Positions 1 to 10,261 of a stretch of 64,000 bases of DNA are shown here, piece by piece. The DNA lies in assembly GCF_000516985.1 (NCBI RefSeq), contig NW_006917094.1, positions 372,001 through 436,000 of the forward strand. The letters are read 5' to 3'. The notes under the pieces are model-generated. The model did not search any database, was not told the origin of the DNA, and was given only the letters and a program-made list of their open reading frames with translations. Numbering within the stretch: position 1 is the first letter of the stretch; the number at the start of each line of letters is the position of its first letter. The stretch comes from Pestalotiopsis fici W106-1. Lineage: Eukaryota; Ascomycota; Sordariomycetes; Amphisphaeriales; Sporocadaceae. A program made the translations under genes and the position numbers.

Positions 1-419
1 GTATAAGGGCTTCTCGTTGTATACGACTAATGTACCACGACCATTCTGATCACAATGCAAGCTGAATACATCACAAAATCTCTTGCAAGAGTGTTTAATT
101 CGTCAATGGAATGACCCAAGGTCAACGTGAGGTAGACACAAGGTAGTATCTTCTGCTCAACACGATCCATCAAACGGAGCGTCACCTGTCAGTCAGATTC
201 ATAAGTCGTGGGAGGGCAGCCAACTTACAGCCCGCAACTTTAAATTGTTCCCGGTATTAGGCGTATTCATCTCATGTTGCTATATTAAACATGAGTTCCG
301 TCTTATTCCGGACGTAAGAAGCCAAGATCCGATCAATTGCCTATTTGTTTCCGAAATAAGCTCCCAGATGGATGCTCCATTACGCGTACATGGATTGACT
401 ATAAGAAACTAGAGACGCA
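1..419. other. Intergenic, nothing recognised
   Basis: This is the left-edge stretch downstream of the minus-strand acyl-CoA dehydrogenase. No coding pattern, RNA gene or repeat was recognised. It probably holds the 3' end of that transcript. Confidence 0.5.
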
Positions 420-1706
420 TCATAACTTTGAACCTTTCTTCTTTGCCTGCTTCATCTCCTGCCTAAAGGCCAAGTCTCCAATAATCTCCTCGCTGCCGCC
501 GCCCACAACCATCATTCGCAAGTCTCTGGTAATCTGTTCCACCACGCCTCCACCTCCAGGCCCTCCTCGCTGGTATGCTACGCCGCCCATGATCTGCTGG
601 GCCTCCCGCGCCGCAAGCTCCAGAATCCTACCGCCAGAGACTTTGCTCAGCGCTATCGGCCCAGCAATGGAGTCGCTCTGCCACCCGTGGATCTGCACAT
701 GGTACGCAATTTGTTCAAGCCAAGCCCAGTGCGACTCGACCTCTCTCGCGAGGGTAATGATCTTGTGTCGAATAATCTGGTGGCTCGCCAGCGGTGTGCC
801 AAAGGTCTCGCGCTCATGGGCATAGGCCAGGGCCGTGCTGAGGCAGGTCCGCGCATGGCGGTTGCAGCCGACGGACATGACGAAGCGCTCCCTGTTAAAA
901 TTGGTCATGATGTACTTGAACCCGGCGTTTTCGCGTCCCAGCAGGTTCTTGGCCGGCACGCGGACGTCAGTCAGGCGAACCCAGGACGCGCCGCCCGCGT
1001 TTTGCCCGCTGTTGTAGATCTTTTCGATCGCCACGCCCGGCGCGTCGAGCGGCACAACGAGGAGGGAGATGCCGCCGGCACCTTTACCGCCCGTACGTAC
1101 CGCCGTCGTCATGTGCGTTGCCCATTGTGCACCCGTGATCCACTTCTTTGTGCCATTGACCACGTAGTGCCGACCGTCGGCGGTCTTTTGGGCCGTTGTT
1201 TTGATATTGCCAACGTCGCTGCCTCCGCTTGGCTCTGTGATGCCGAGACAAAAGTTGGTCTGCCTGGTGAAGAGACCCGGAAGCCACCTCTGCTTCTGCT
1301 CTTCAGTGCCGTGATTGATGATTGGCGGCACGCCAATGACATTGGCGCCGGCGAGGGCCGTTCCTACCGCGCCATGAATGCGGGATCCCTCATCGGTGAG
1401 TATGAGTAAATGAAACGCGTCCAGCTTGTCCACTGGTATACCCGCAAGAGTCTGGAGTTGTGGCGGCTTGTACTGTTTCGGTACATCTGTCAATGCCAAT
1501 CCTGACTTGATGTAATTCAATTTGGCGCTCTCCGGACAATCGCCCTGAGCCTCCCACTCAAGTGCATGGGGTAGAACATTTTCATCAATGTACTTCCTTG
1601 CATATGCCTGCAGCTTTCTGTGGGAGTCTTTGTAGTATGGTGATTCCAGGGCTCCGTGCCAAGCCGGCTCGGCCCACGGAAGTGTATTCGCGATGCCCTC
1701 CGTCAT
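420..1706 (-). CDS. Peroxisomal acyl-CoA dehydrogenase
   Basis: A single-exon gene for a flavoprotein of 428 aa that removes two hydrogens from an acyl-CoA to give the 2,3-enoyl-CoA. The start is taken at the ATG at 1706, because the open frame further upstream begins only at a TTG. An N-terminal helical domain is followed by the FAD-contact motif TEPSGGSD (residues 158-165) and a C-terminal helical domain. At the usual catalytic position near the C-terminus the protein has VGGGSEE with no YEG glutamate. Instead, Glu273 in NRERF matches the catalytic base of isovaleryl-CoA and long-chain dehydrogenases. The last residues are SKL, a canonical PTS1 signal, so peroxisomal import is expected. Fungal peroxisomes often use such enzymes for beta-oxidation or branched-chain breakdown; the actual substrate cannot be read from the sequence. 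Confidence 0.9.
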   Translation of the reverse strand: MTEGIANTLPWAEPAWHGALESPYYKDSHRKLQAYARKYIDENVLPHALEWEAQGDCPESAKLNYIKSGLALTDVPKQYKPPQLQTLAGIPVDKLDAFHLLILTDEGSRIHGAVGTALAGANVIGVPPIINHGTEEQKQRWLPGLFTRQTNFCLGITEPSGGSDVGNIKTTAQKTADGRHYVVNGTKKWITGAQWATHMTTAVRTGGKGAGGISLLVVPLDAPGVAIEKIYNSGQNAGGASWVRLTDVRVPAKNLLGRENAGFKYIMTNFNRERFVMSVGCNRHARTCLSTALAYAHERETFGTPLASHQIIRHKIITLAREVESHWAWLEQIAYHVQIHGWQSDSIAGPIALSKVSGGRILELAAREAQQIMGGVAYQRGGPGGGGVVEQITRDLRMMVVGGGSEEIIGDLAFRQEMKQAKKKGSKL

Positions 1707-4545
1707 GATGCAGTGTTCGCTTGTTGATCTCGAGAGAGTCCGCAGACCAAGATGTTTCCAGAGATATGACAATCTCTGACTTGATGCAACAGGATTTGAA
1801 TTGGATTGAGCAATGTATCTAATGAAAGAAGATCTCCCCGGTATACGGTGGGATTCTTCTTGTACCGAGGCATCCTCTCCAACATGCTTACCCCACCATC
1901 AAGATTTACCCCGGTTTTCGAAGTAGCCAACAGAACAACTAGTCTGTTGGAGAAATTCATAACACAGTTACGGAAGAGCTAAAAGGTGGTATTCGAACTT
2001 CGAAAGTGCTCAAGGATCGACAAAAGATCACCTCATTGGTGTGCAGACACAGGACAGACAGATGTTGTTTCCGGAACTCGCTGAGGAAGGTAAGTTATGA
2101 TCGGGGCAACTTGGCACTCGGGTTACTCATTAGTGATATAGGTTGCCAACCACCAAATCATTTAATATCTCTCTATAGGGTCATGTCCATATTCCAATTA
2201 ACTCTTTTCTTTGGCAAGTCACGATGTTCTTCCACCATCCATGGCCAAACAGTTCTCGGGAGGAGACTAAACTGACTCAATGAATCTATCACCTATGGAG
2301 AGGTTGGTGCAAGGTTGCGTTTGCTTGTTGCAAAAGAAAGCTCTTCAGGGACTATAACCAACAGATGCACAGAAATGTTTTACTAAGGGCAAGAAGAAGA
2401 GCACTCTCCACGCTCGAACGAGTATACGATTGATTCGATAGTAGATTTGCACTGCCCAGAAGACTCCTGATCAAGCATTCCACGGATTGGTCTGACTAGA
2501 TGTTGTGAATTAGTCGTTAACTTGCAAGTCCAGCGGTACGAGGAAAGAGAAATGGCCTTTTGAGCTCTTGGAAGTCATCCAAACCACTTCCCGTGCCCAC
2601 ACAACCCGACTGCTCTTCATGTTCCGTAGCCTTTCTCTCTGAGATCCCACCAGGAAGTCCACTCGATCAAGTTGTGCTTGCCAGGCTTCCAGAGGTAGCA
2701 GTTTGGGAGCGGCTTAACATGTAGCTGGGAACCAGATACTCGAATCTTCAGAGGACAGGACGTGGGATGAACACGAAACCTGTGACTGTCACGTCTTGGG
2801 TCAACTTTTAAGTGAGCAAAACCTTGATATTTGATCAGCATTGAAATTAAGGTTGCAGATGGCCGTCGTTCTCTTTGGCGCCGGAAATGTCGCCGATGTA
2901 TCATAATGCAGCGAAAACAATGTCCTAACCTGTACCACCCCAGAAAACTGATTTAAAGGTATTTATTCACGCCATGCATACTAAAGTATGGTCAGAATAT
3001 CCCAAGGTTCTCTGGGTAGGCTTTTATACATCACTAGCACGCTGAGTACAGATCCTTTTCGTTTCACATGGATGTGACTATAGCTTTCTCTTTTCTAAAG
3101 GGAGAAAACAAATCTTTCGGCTCTTGCCATTAGAATCCATCCAGATACAGATACATATCACTTCTATGGCGACAGGCAGCTGGGTACAGTGATCGACGAA
3201 CACAGGTATCAGATTTATCGTTGAGAGGTTTGAGATAGCCACTGTGAAATTGAGCCTCACGATAGCGTTCTAGTATTCGGGACAATTGTTGGTCTAGTCA
3301 ATATTGACCTGTGCTTCCTGGCCGGTGGCCTAAATGTGGAGCTAGTATAGCAGTTGACGGTTCTCGTGCAGCCACGTGAGTGTATTAGTGTCTTGAAAAG
3401 TACCAGGTCTAGAGTGTGTCTTGTTGTTGCGCCTATCGCGTGGTGATTCGACAAGTACACCGAAGAGTCATAAAACTTATCCCTTTTTGGCTCAGGATAA
3501 AACTTGAAAAAGAAAATTTTCCGTCAGATCAGGGCTCTCGGTTCCAATCATGGCCAGCGTGGCAACAGATACTAAATCCCTTGACCACGCGATGTCGCCT
3601 GCCAAGGATGACGGGTCAGAAGAACTCCGAGTTAGCTGGATGCAGCTAAAGACTCATTACAAATCACATAAGGCTGGAGGAATCTGACGATGCGGTGTGT
3701 CGCACGTTTGAAATTGTATTCTTACCCATGTAAAGTATCTAGCTTTGTGATGAAAGGACCTAGTTGATCCTACAAAGATCAGGCTATGAGGTGAGACGGC
3801 TGCACCCGTAACGTGACCTGCTGGTAATATGGATATGATCATCGCGTGCGATTGACTTGCAAATATTACATGCTCGGTCGACTTGCTTTATTTTGTGCAT
3901 TATTGAGGAGTTTCATGGAGACAGAACAAACACTACTGCAAGTCAACTGAGGTTTTTTTTCTTCTTCTCAAGAACAACAACGTGGGCGTTGATGATCTTC
4001 CATGTTAATTTTAGCTCATTAAGCTTCCCTTGTGTTAACCTCCCTTTAGTCTGCATCAACATTTGCTCCATAAATACCCAGGTTAGTGGAACTTGCACCT
4101 TGTCATGGGGTTCAGGAGGAGTCCAAAAGCGAACTAGAGGCCTAGAATTGTCGCCATTTTTAGACTGGCTGCTGAAAATCTGATTCACACCTGGACAGCC
4201 AAGACAGCCCTGGGTGAGATGGCCTAAGATAATAAATTGAAATGCCCGCGATTATGGAGGTGTGGTATCAAATTGGTATTAGAGCTGTCATGGTTTGTCT
4301 TCCTTCTCACTCCACGCACAGGGGTCCTATTGGCCATGAATGCTACCGAAATGGGGGAGCTGAATAATTGCGGAATAGCTGCACTTTTCTAGTATAACGT
4401 GAACTAGGACTTTTGGCCCCCAGCTCCTCAGTGCCTAAAAGCAACGAGTATCAATAGAAGAAAATGTCTTAATAAATATCAACTGGCGGTATGTACCAGT
4501 TCCTCTACGTGATGACAGGACTTGCATCTTACACCTGTTTCCAGT
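1707..4545. other. Long intergenic region, no gene supported
   Basis: About 2.8 kb between two divergent genes. Only short frames occur, none with recognisable domains or a convincing start. The end next to 4546 carries a CAG acceptor-like site (4542-4544) two bases before the ATG, so a 5'UTR intron there is possible. A stretch near 4274 resembles a retroelement primer-binding site, but without other evidence. Confidence 0.5.
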
Positions 4546-7149
4546 ATGACTCCCAGCTATCCCGCAAACATGGAGTATGAAAGTCAAGTCAAGTGGCACC
4601 CGCTGCAGTCACCAAGCGGCGAACACATTTATGAACAAGCCAGAGATTCAAGAATCGATCAGTCTCAATCGAATTACGCGTCTGCATACTCAAGCAAGTC
4701 GCATGCTGACAACCATGTTCAATCCTACGAAATGTCAATGAGTGCCCAGTCGACCTTTGCTGTATCGACTGCGACTCCTCCCAGTCAAGAGGGACAGCGA
4801 AGTTGGTGGGATCTCAGAAGAACGGGCGCAGAAAAAGCAGCCAGCAACTTCAAGAAACAATTCAGCGGGAAGCGAGGATGGAACGGACACTCGTACTACC
4901 GACCAAAGCAGAATGAACCAGAATCGCAAAGTCACGCCATACTCAGCGAGTTGGACTATGGCGGATCGATGCGCAAGGACGATGAGGGCAAATTTGTCTA
5001 TCGCAATCAGTTTGGTCAAAAGAGTTCCAAGTACAGCGATGTCGCCGTCTACCTGTCCCCGACCAACTACGTTCCCAAGCGATTGATCGTCCAAGCCACG
5101 ACCCACGTCCTCGACAACAACCTCGATACGGGAGATTGGAGACGAGGCAAGATGAACGGTGATGTGCCAAAGGCACTGAAAATTTCAGAATGGGCCCTGG
5201 GTCCCTTGGCCAAGGAAGGGTGGTGGAGGAAGATTGATGGAATGATCAGAGTCCTGATTGTCTGTGTACCCCTCCAGCTATGCTTGACCTTCCAGAGCTC
5301 CAACTCATGGGAAGACGCGGACACCATTGACAGTTATACGGACTTCCCTGGCTACCACTGGCAATGGCCAAAGCATGCTATCAACCCGTTGGATCAGAAG
5401 CCGACTCCGCACAAGGTGCTCGTGGGACCTGAACTCCCATCCAGCCGGCGCCGCCTCATTCGGCCGCGGCAGTTGGTGGTTCTACAACAGGACGGCAGCT
5501 GGAAAGTCGAAGCATCGGCACCCGTCAACCTGCGATATGTATTCATCAGCTTTGCCGACAAGGCCTTCAGCTCCGAGTCTGGCCGCCTCCTGATTCAGCG
5601 AATGGCGGCACAGGCTGCCCTCGAAGCTGGCTGTTCTGCCTACTGGCTGGACTTTTTGTGCAGAGCCGAGCATGCTGGCGACCTCCTAGACTCGGACGTC
5701 TATCGCATGTGCGACGTGATTCGCGGCAGCAGTCGCGTCGTGATTATGCTCCCCGATGACCGTGTCGAGAGCAAGAAGAACTGGGGAGCCCGTATGTGGA
5801 CATTGCCAGAGGCTCTTCTGGCTCCGGAAAACAGATGCTACTTTGCCCATCCCTATGGCGACGGCCAGATCACCGAGTCGCTGACCCTGGTCGAGATGAC
5901 GGCAGAGATTTGGGAAGATCCCATTGATTCCGAAGAGGATGGGGGTCCGACCCGTCTTCTGGCTGAGCACTATACCAATCTCCTGACACTCAGTCGCTTG
6001 GAGCTCTTTTCCACTGCTCTCGATGCTCTTTGGCGTCGCGCCGAGGTCAACTACCAGTTCTTCACCCCTAATGACGTGACGTATGCCATCATGGGTCTTT
6101 TGCACTACCGCATTCGCCGCGACGACACCGACACAGAGTTCCAGTCACTCGCTCAATTGTCTCTCGGAAACGACAGCGACAACATTGTGGAGCGCATGGT
6201 CTCGCTGTACCCAGATCCCACTACTGGACCATTGAACCCGTTCCGGTCTCTTGCGAGAGCGGATCTCTTTCACACTCACCTCTGGGACATTGAGCCCACC
6301 TGTCAGGTTGTAGGTGTCGCGCATGAGAATAACACGGTGCTGCTCGACTCTTGCCGAGCCATGCACATTAGGTGGAAGGGATTCCCTCGGCCTGTTGTCA
6401 CACGCGACTATGGTCTCTCTCGTCTCTTTGCCATCATGTTTATCACCGCCGGTACCTGGTGGTTTGTTCAGGGTATCAGCCTAGCAATCTACTACGCGCC
6501 GCTTTACTCGGGCAACGTGGACAAAGACCTCAAGCGCGTCATGGAGTGGATGATTGCAGGATTCCTGTTCGTGTCCATAATGCTCAGCGCATTTGGACCG
6601 TTTTCGGTGCGCCGGCTGTATGGTGGTCAGGTCCTACAGAGCACGAGCAACCTCGTGGGATTCGAGGGTGTCATGCCAATTGCCAAGCTTGAGAAGCTTG
6701 TCTTTGGCAACGACAACTCGCGTCTCTCGTACGAGGCCTCGTCGACGCCCTTTGCCGAGTACTGTCGCCACCCGTCGCTGCGTGTCGGCTTTGAGCCCGA
6801 CTGGATCCGTGACGAGAGACCAGATCTTGCTGAGGTCAACTTGCCCAAGGGCCACAGACTTTTTACCTTGGTTGACACTGGCGAACTGAGCGTCAGCATC
6901 TTTAGCGCCGAACGCCCGCCGACTGTGGCGTTGCTATGTGGCCGCGAAGGTGGCATGCTCCGGTCGGTGTTGTGCAGTTGGCAATTTGAAAATGACTGCC
7001 TCTACAAAGAGGCCGTGGTGCGCATGCCTAGCAATGTCTGGGATTCTGCGTCGCCAAAGGGCTGGTTGAAGATCTGCCTGAATACACTGAACCAGGCACG
7101 AGAGAACGAGCGTGTGGAGAACATAAGAAGATCAGAGACGAAGCACTAG
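4546..7149 (+). CDS. Membrane protein with HET-like segment
   Basis: A single long exon of 867 aa. The start is the ATG at 4546; the open frame extends 24 nt upstream only through a TTG, and an ATG 8 codons downstream is an alternative. The first 130 residues are polar and Gln/Ser-rich, and probably disordered. Residues about 326-430 contain the pattern VFISFADKAF, YWLDFLC, YRMCDVIRGSSRVVIMLP and W..RMWTLPEALLAP. This follows the layout of the fungal heterokaryon-incompatibility (HET) domain, in which a short Trp-Leu-Asp/Cys block, a conserved hydrophobic strand and a W..R.WTLQE block recur. Two strong hydrophobic segments follow at about 626-652 and 666-686. The likely role is in self/non-self recognition or stress signalling at a membrane, but this is inferred only from the distant HET resemblance. 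It could equally be an uncharacterised fungal family. Confidence 0.6.
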   Translation: MTPSYPANMEYESQVKWHPLQSPSGEHIYEQARDSRIDQSQSNYASAYSSKSHADNHVQSYEMSMSAQSTFAVSTATPPSQEGQRSWWDLRRTGAEKAASNFKKQFSGKRGWNGHSYYRPKQNEPESQSHAILSELDYGGSMRKDDEGKFVYRNQFGQKSSKYSDVAVYLSPTNYVPKRLIVQATTHVLDNNLDTGDWRRGKMNGDVPKALKISEWALGPLAKEGWWRKIDGMIRVLIVCVPLQLCLTFQSSNSWEDADTIDSYTDFPGYHWQWPKHAINPLDQKPTPHKVLVGPELPSSRRRLIRPRQLVVLQQDGSWKVEASAPVNLRYVFISFADKAFSSESGRLLIQRMAAQAALEAGCSAYWLDFLCRAEHAGDLLDSDVYRMCDVIRGSSRVVIMLPDDRVESKKNWGARMWTLPEALLAPENRCYFAHPYGDGQITESLTLVEMTAEIWEDPIDSEEDGGPTRLLAEHYTNLLTLSRLELFSTALDALWRRAEVNYQFFTPNDVTYAIMGLLHYRIRRDDTDTEFQSLAQLSLGNDSDNIVERMVSLYPDPTTGPLNPFRSLARADLFHTHLWDIEPTCQVVGVAHENNTVLLDSCRAMHIRWKGFPRPVVTRDYGLSRLFAIMFITAGTWWFVQGISLAIYYAPLYSGNVDKDLKRVMEWMIAGFLFVSIMLSAFGPFSVRRLYGGQVLQSTSNLVGFEGVMPIAKLEKLVFGNDNSRLSYEASSTPFAEYCRHPSLRVGFEPDWIRDERPDLAEVNLPKGHRLFTLVDTGELSVSIFSAERPPTVALLCGREGGMLRSVLCSWQFENDCLYKEAVVRMPSNVWDSASPKGWLKICLNTLNQARENERVENIRRSETKH

Positions 7150-8118
7150 CGTTGCGTTTTGGTTTCATTTATAATTTTGTTGATACCCTTTGATAAACGA
7201 AGAATAGCAGATTGCATTAATTTGAAATATATTTCATAGACTTATGGGCCAGCGTTCCTCCTACATCCACATGAGTGTTCGATAGGTATGAATATGTGTG
7301 GCGTCAAATGGACGAGAACGTGGACTTATGGGGGAATCGTGATTCGATTGAGTATTGTCTCATCCTAGCTCAAATCTACAAACAAGCTTTTACTAGTGCC
7401 GATACGATGAGATTCAAGCATAGTTGGAATGTTGGAGGATAAGTGCCTGACGTACATCAAATCTATATCTGATCAATAACGTCGACATGGCTTTTCCGGA
7501 TTCAGTCTCTACTAAAGTTGCATATGAATTGATTAAATGCTTCAGACGAATCCATAACCGGTGTAGAGTTGCGACTATGGACCCACAACCTCTTCGTACT
7601 TTGGAGTTATTCGTGTCAGAAGTGAGGCTACTTGCGCTCAGGCGCGGAGCTACGGCCGCCTTGTGTACCCAGTTCCAGTTCACTTACCCCAGACAGTCTC
7701 CGAGGTAATAAATCAAAGATCGAACCGGTGTTTGCATCATAATATGTAAACACGTGACTTGTATGAACGATGCTATTAATCGCTAGGATGATCTACACTA
7801 CCATTGTTCCGCCATTCGTATAGTCCTTAAGGCTAAGACGGGGCAACATAAGATAATCCGTGTAATGTAAGCGAAACAGACAACCTCGGCCCTTCTTCTC
7901 CAACGGTCGAAATTGTAGAGGATATAGAAAGTATTTAATCAAATAGTACCTTTTGATCTGGTATAAGTAGCATCGATGGCTGGCCATTTAAATCTAGTCA
8001 GAAAGAAAAGGTATCTGTCTCAGTACGGCACCAGAGATCAAGGCTTTTTCTTTCTCTTATTCTACTTTCATTTCTCTTATTGAGCAATTTTATCGCTCTT
8101 TTTTTTTTTTTTTTCACA
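7150..8118. other. Intergenic and promoter region
   Basis: No gene recognised. The last 120 bases before the next gene are pyrimidine-rich and end in a 16-base T run (8099-8114) four bases before the ATG, which suggests a T-rich 5' leader. Confidence 0.5.
8099..8114 (+). repeat. Poly-T run next to start codon
   Basis: Sixteen T in a row, followed by CACA and the ATG of the secreted repeat protein. Such tracts are length-variable and may alter the leader of that gene. Confidence 0.8.
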
Positions 8119-9971
8119 ATGCAATACACTGGCTTGCTGGCACTTGCAACTGTTGCTGCTGCGCAGTCAACTATCAACTTTGGTCCTTACTGGTGGCTGC
8201 GCCCCGATCTCGAGTATTCTACCGAAGTGCCTACAGCATGGATTCGTTCTGCAAATACAACTTTGGTTCTCGGTGCTATCCCTAGCCCCCAGGTTGACCG
8301 TCTGGCTATATGGCCTGGAATGGCCAGTAGTGACGGTGATCTCATCCAAGCCATCGCGGTCTCCTTTTCTGACCCGAGCTCTCAATGCGGCGGTACGACT
8401 GGTCAATGGTGCACGTTTGCCAGCACTCTCGAAAGCCAGCAAGAGAGCGGAACCATGGTTGCTGCTTCTGAGGGAACTAAAATCAACATGTATTATGAGT
8501 ACAATGATGACACACAGATGTATGACCAGACCGTTACCGTGAATGGCCAAGTTATCTCGACTCTTTCAACTTCGTCAGGAAAAGCACAAAACTGGCAGAC
8601 CGCCGTAGAGTGCCAAGAAGAGGCTTGCTCTAGCACTGTCCCGGCGCACAGTAAGTTGATGGATGCGTTTCTCCCAGACTTGGAACATATTACTTACTCT
8701 GAAATCTAGAATATCTGGACACAACAATAGTCCTGGACTCTGCAGATACTTCCTTTGGCGACACTCTGATCACAAACGAGGTCTTTGCAGACGACTTCAC
8801 CACCTCTGACGGCGGCATCACTTGGACTGTAGCCACTATCAATGTCAACGAGTATGACTTTAGCACCAGCTCTGGAACATCTGGCTCTTCAAACTCAACT
8901 AGCTCTGCCATCTCTTCCAAGTCGGCTATCCCTTCCGGGTCAGCGTCAGATTCGGTATCGGGATATGGCTCTTCGAGAACAGAGTCTAGTTCCGGATCAA
9001 AACACTCTGGCACTACCTCCGGTCATGGATCCCACTCGTCGGGTTCACCCTCGGGTCCTGGTTTTTCTCCATCAGGTTCTGCCTCCAGCCATGGATCTCA
9101 CTCGTCCGGCTCGGCCTCATCCCACGGATCGAGTCCGTCTGGATCTTCCTCTGGCCATGGCTCAAAGCCATCTGGCTCTCCATCCGGCCATGGTTCGAAA
9201 CCATCAGGCTCTACTTCCGCTTCTGGACCTTTTCAATCTGGTTCAGCCTCGTCATCGGGCTCTGGGTCTGATTCTGGATTATACCCATCAGGCTCCGACT
9301 CGAGCTCTAAAACTGGCTCTACCTCCGCGTCAGGTACCGATTCGGGTGCCGGGTCCGTCGTATCAGGCATTGCCTCGGATCTAGGCTCTGGAAGTGCATC
9401 TAGTACTGACTCAGGCTTTGGATCAATTATATCCGGCATTGCTAGCGGGTTGGGATCGGGCTCGGGCAGTGGATCTAGTACCGATTCTGGTTTTGGATCT
9501 ATTGCGTCCGGTATTGCATCAGGTCTTGGTTCTGGGACTGGCTCTACCTCGGGTTCTGGATCTTCTAGCACTGATTCTGGATTCGGATCTGTTGTGTCGG
9601 GTATTGCCTCGGGCTTAGGCTCGGGGTCCGGATCAGCAAGTGGCTCCGGATCCAGTACGGACTCAGGTTTTGGCTCTATCGCCTCTGGCATCGCTTCCAG
9701 CTTGGGATCAGGAACAACATCGGGCAGCGGATCGAGCACTGACTCTGGATTAGGGTCTGTGGTGTCTGGTATTGCATCGAGTCTGGGTTCAGGAACTACC
9801 AGCGGCACAGGATCAAGCACTGACTCTGGTCTGGGTTCGATTGTTTCTGGCATTGCGTCCAGCATTGGTTCAGGGTCGGGGTACGACCAGAGTAGTGGAG
9901 CGACGAGTGACGGAGCAAGCTCAAAGAACTCGCGTGGCGTCTACATGGGTGGCCCGAGACGGCGGATTTGA
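8119..9971 (+). CDS. Secreted Ser/Gly-rich repeat protein
   Basis: Two exons, 8119-8650 and 8710-9971, joined across a 59-nt intron (GTAAGT donor, CTAG acceptor), give 597 aa. The open frame begins upstream of the poly-T run, but the ATG at 8119 opens a typical signal peptide (MQYTGLLALATVAAAQ). A globular N-terminal part of about 230 residues (with the motifs GPYWWLRPDLEYS and AIWPGM, and four Cys) is followed by a low-complexity tail. The tail first has about six SGHGSxPSGS-like units and then seven units built on STDSGxGS(I/V)xSGIAS with Gly/Ser linkers. There is no hydrophobic C-terminal segment, so no GPI anchor is expected; the protein ends in basic residues. The N-terminal part looks like a beta-sandwich secreted domain, but I could not name the family. 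Likely extracellular or wall-associated; an adhesin or matrix role is inference. Confidence 0.8.
9330..9890 (+). repeat. Seven coding repeats, TDSG..SGIAS type
   Basis: Seven tandem coding units of about 24-30 codons each contain TDSG(A/F/L)GS followed by two variable hydrophobic residues and SGIAS. The linkers vary in length (GSGSGS, GTGSTSGSGSS, GTTSGSG). DNA identity between units is imperfect, with synonymous changes, so the array is not very recent. Confidence 0.85.
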
Positions 9972-10261
9972 AGAAGCCCTGCTGAAAGGCGGAGAGCATT
10001 TACCTTGTTCGGTGAACCAATGTAGAGAAATCCAAATATTTTTACGCGTGTTCAAATGCTCTGTTGGATGTGTCTTGTTGCGCATCTGCATGGCGGCGCA
10101 TAGACCATGACGCTTTAGTGCAGTAATTGATGTGACAGGGTGCATGCACATAATCAGACTCCAGTAATCGAGATCATTCTTGGTTTTTGATTATTGTCAA
10201 TTTTCAATATCTTCTCAGTATTCAATGCAAATCGCTAAACTAGGTATCAAACAAACATGAA

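Noticed and set aside
687..1409. 240-codon plus-strand frame
   Set aside because: Antisense to the acyl-CoA dehydrogenase; no motifs.
4270..4295. TTGGTATTAGAGCT, resembling the initiator-Met tRNA primer-binding site of LTR retroelements
   Set aside because: No LTR pair, gag/pol remnant or target duplication was seen around it.
9233..9865. 210-codon minus-strand frame rich in Pro/Glu/Asp
   Set aside because: Antisense reading of the Ser/Gly coding repeats; the plus strand has a signal peptide, intron and stop in frame, the minus strand has no credible start.
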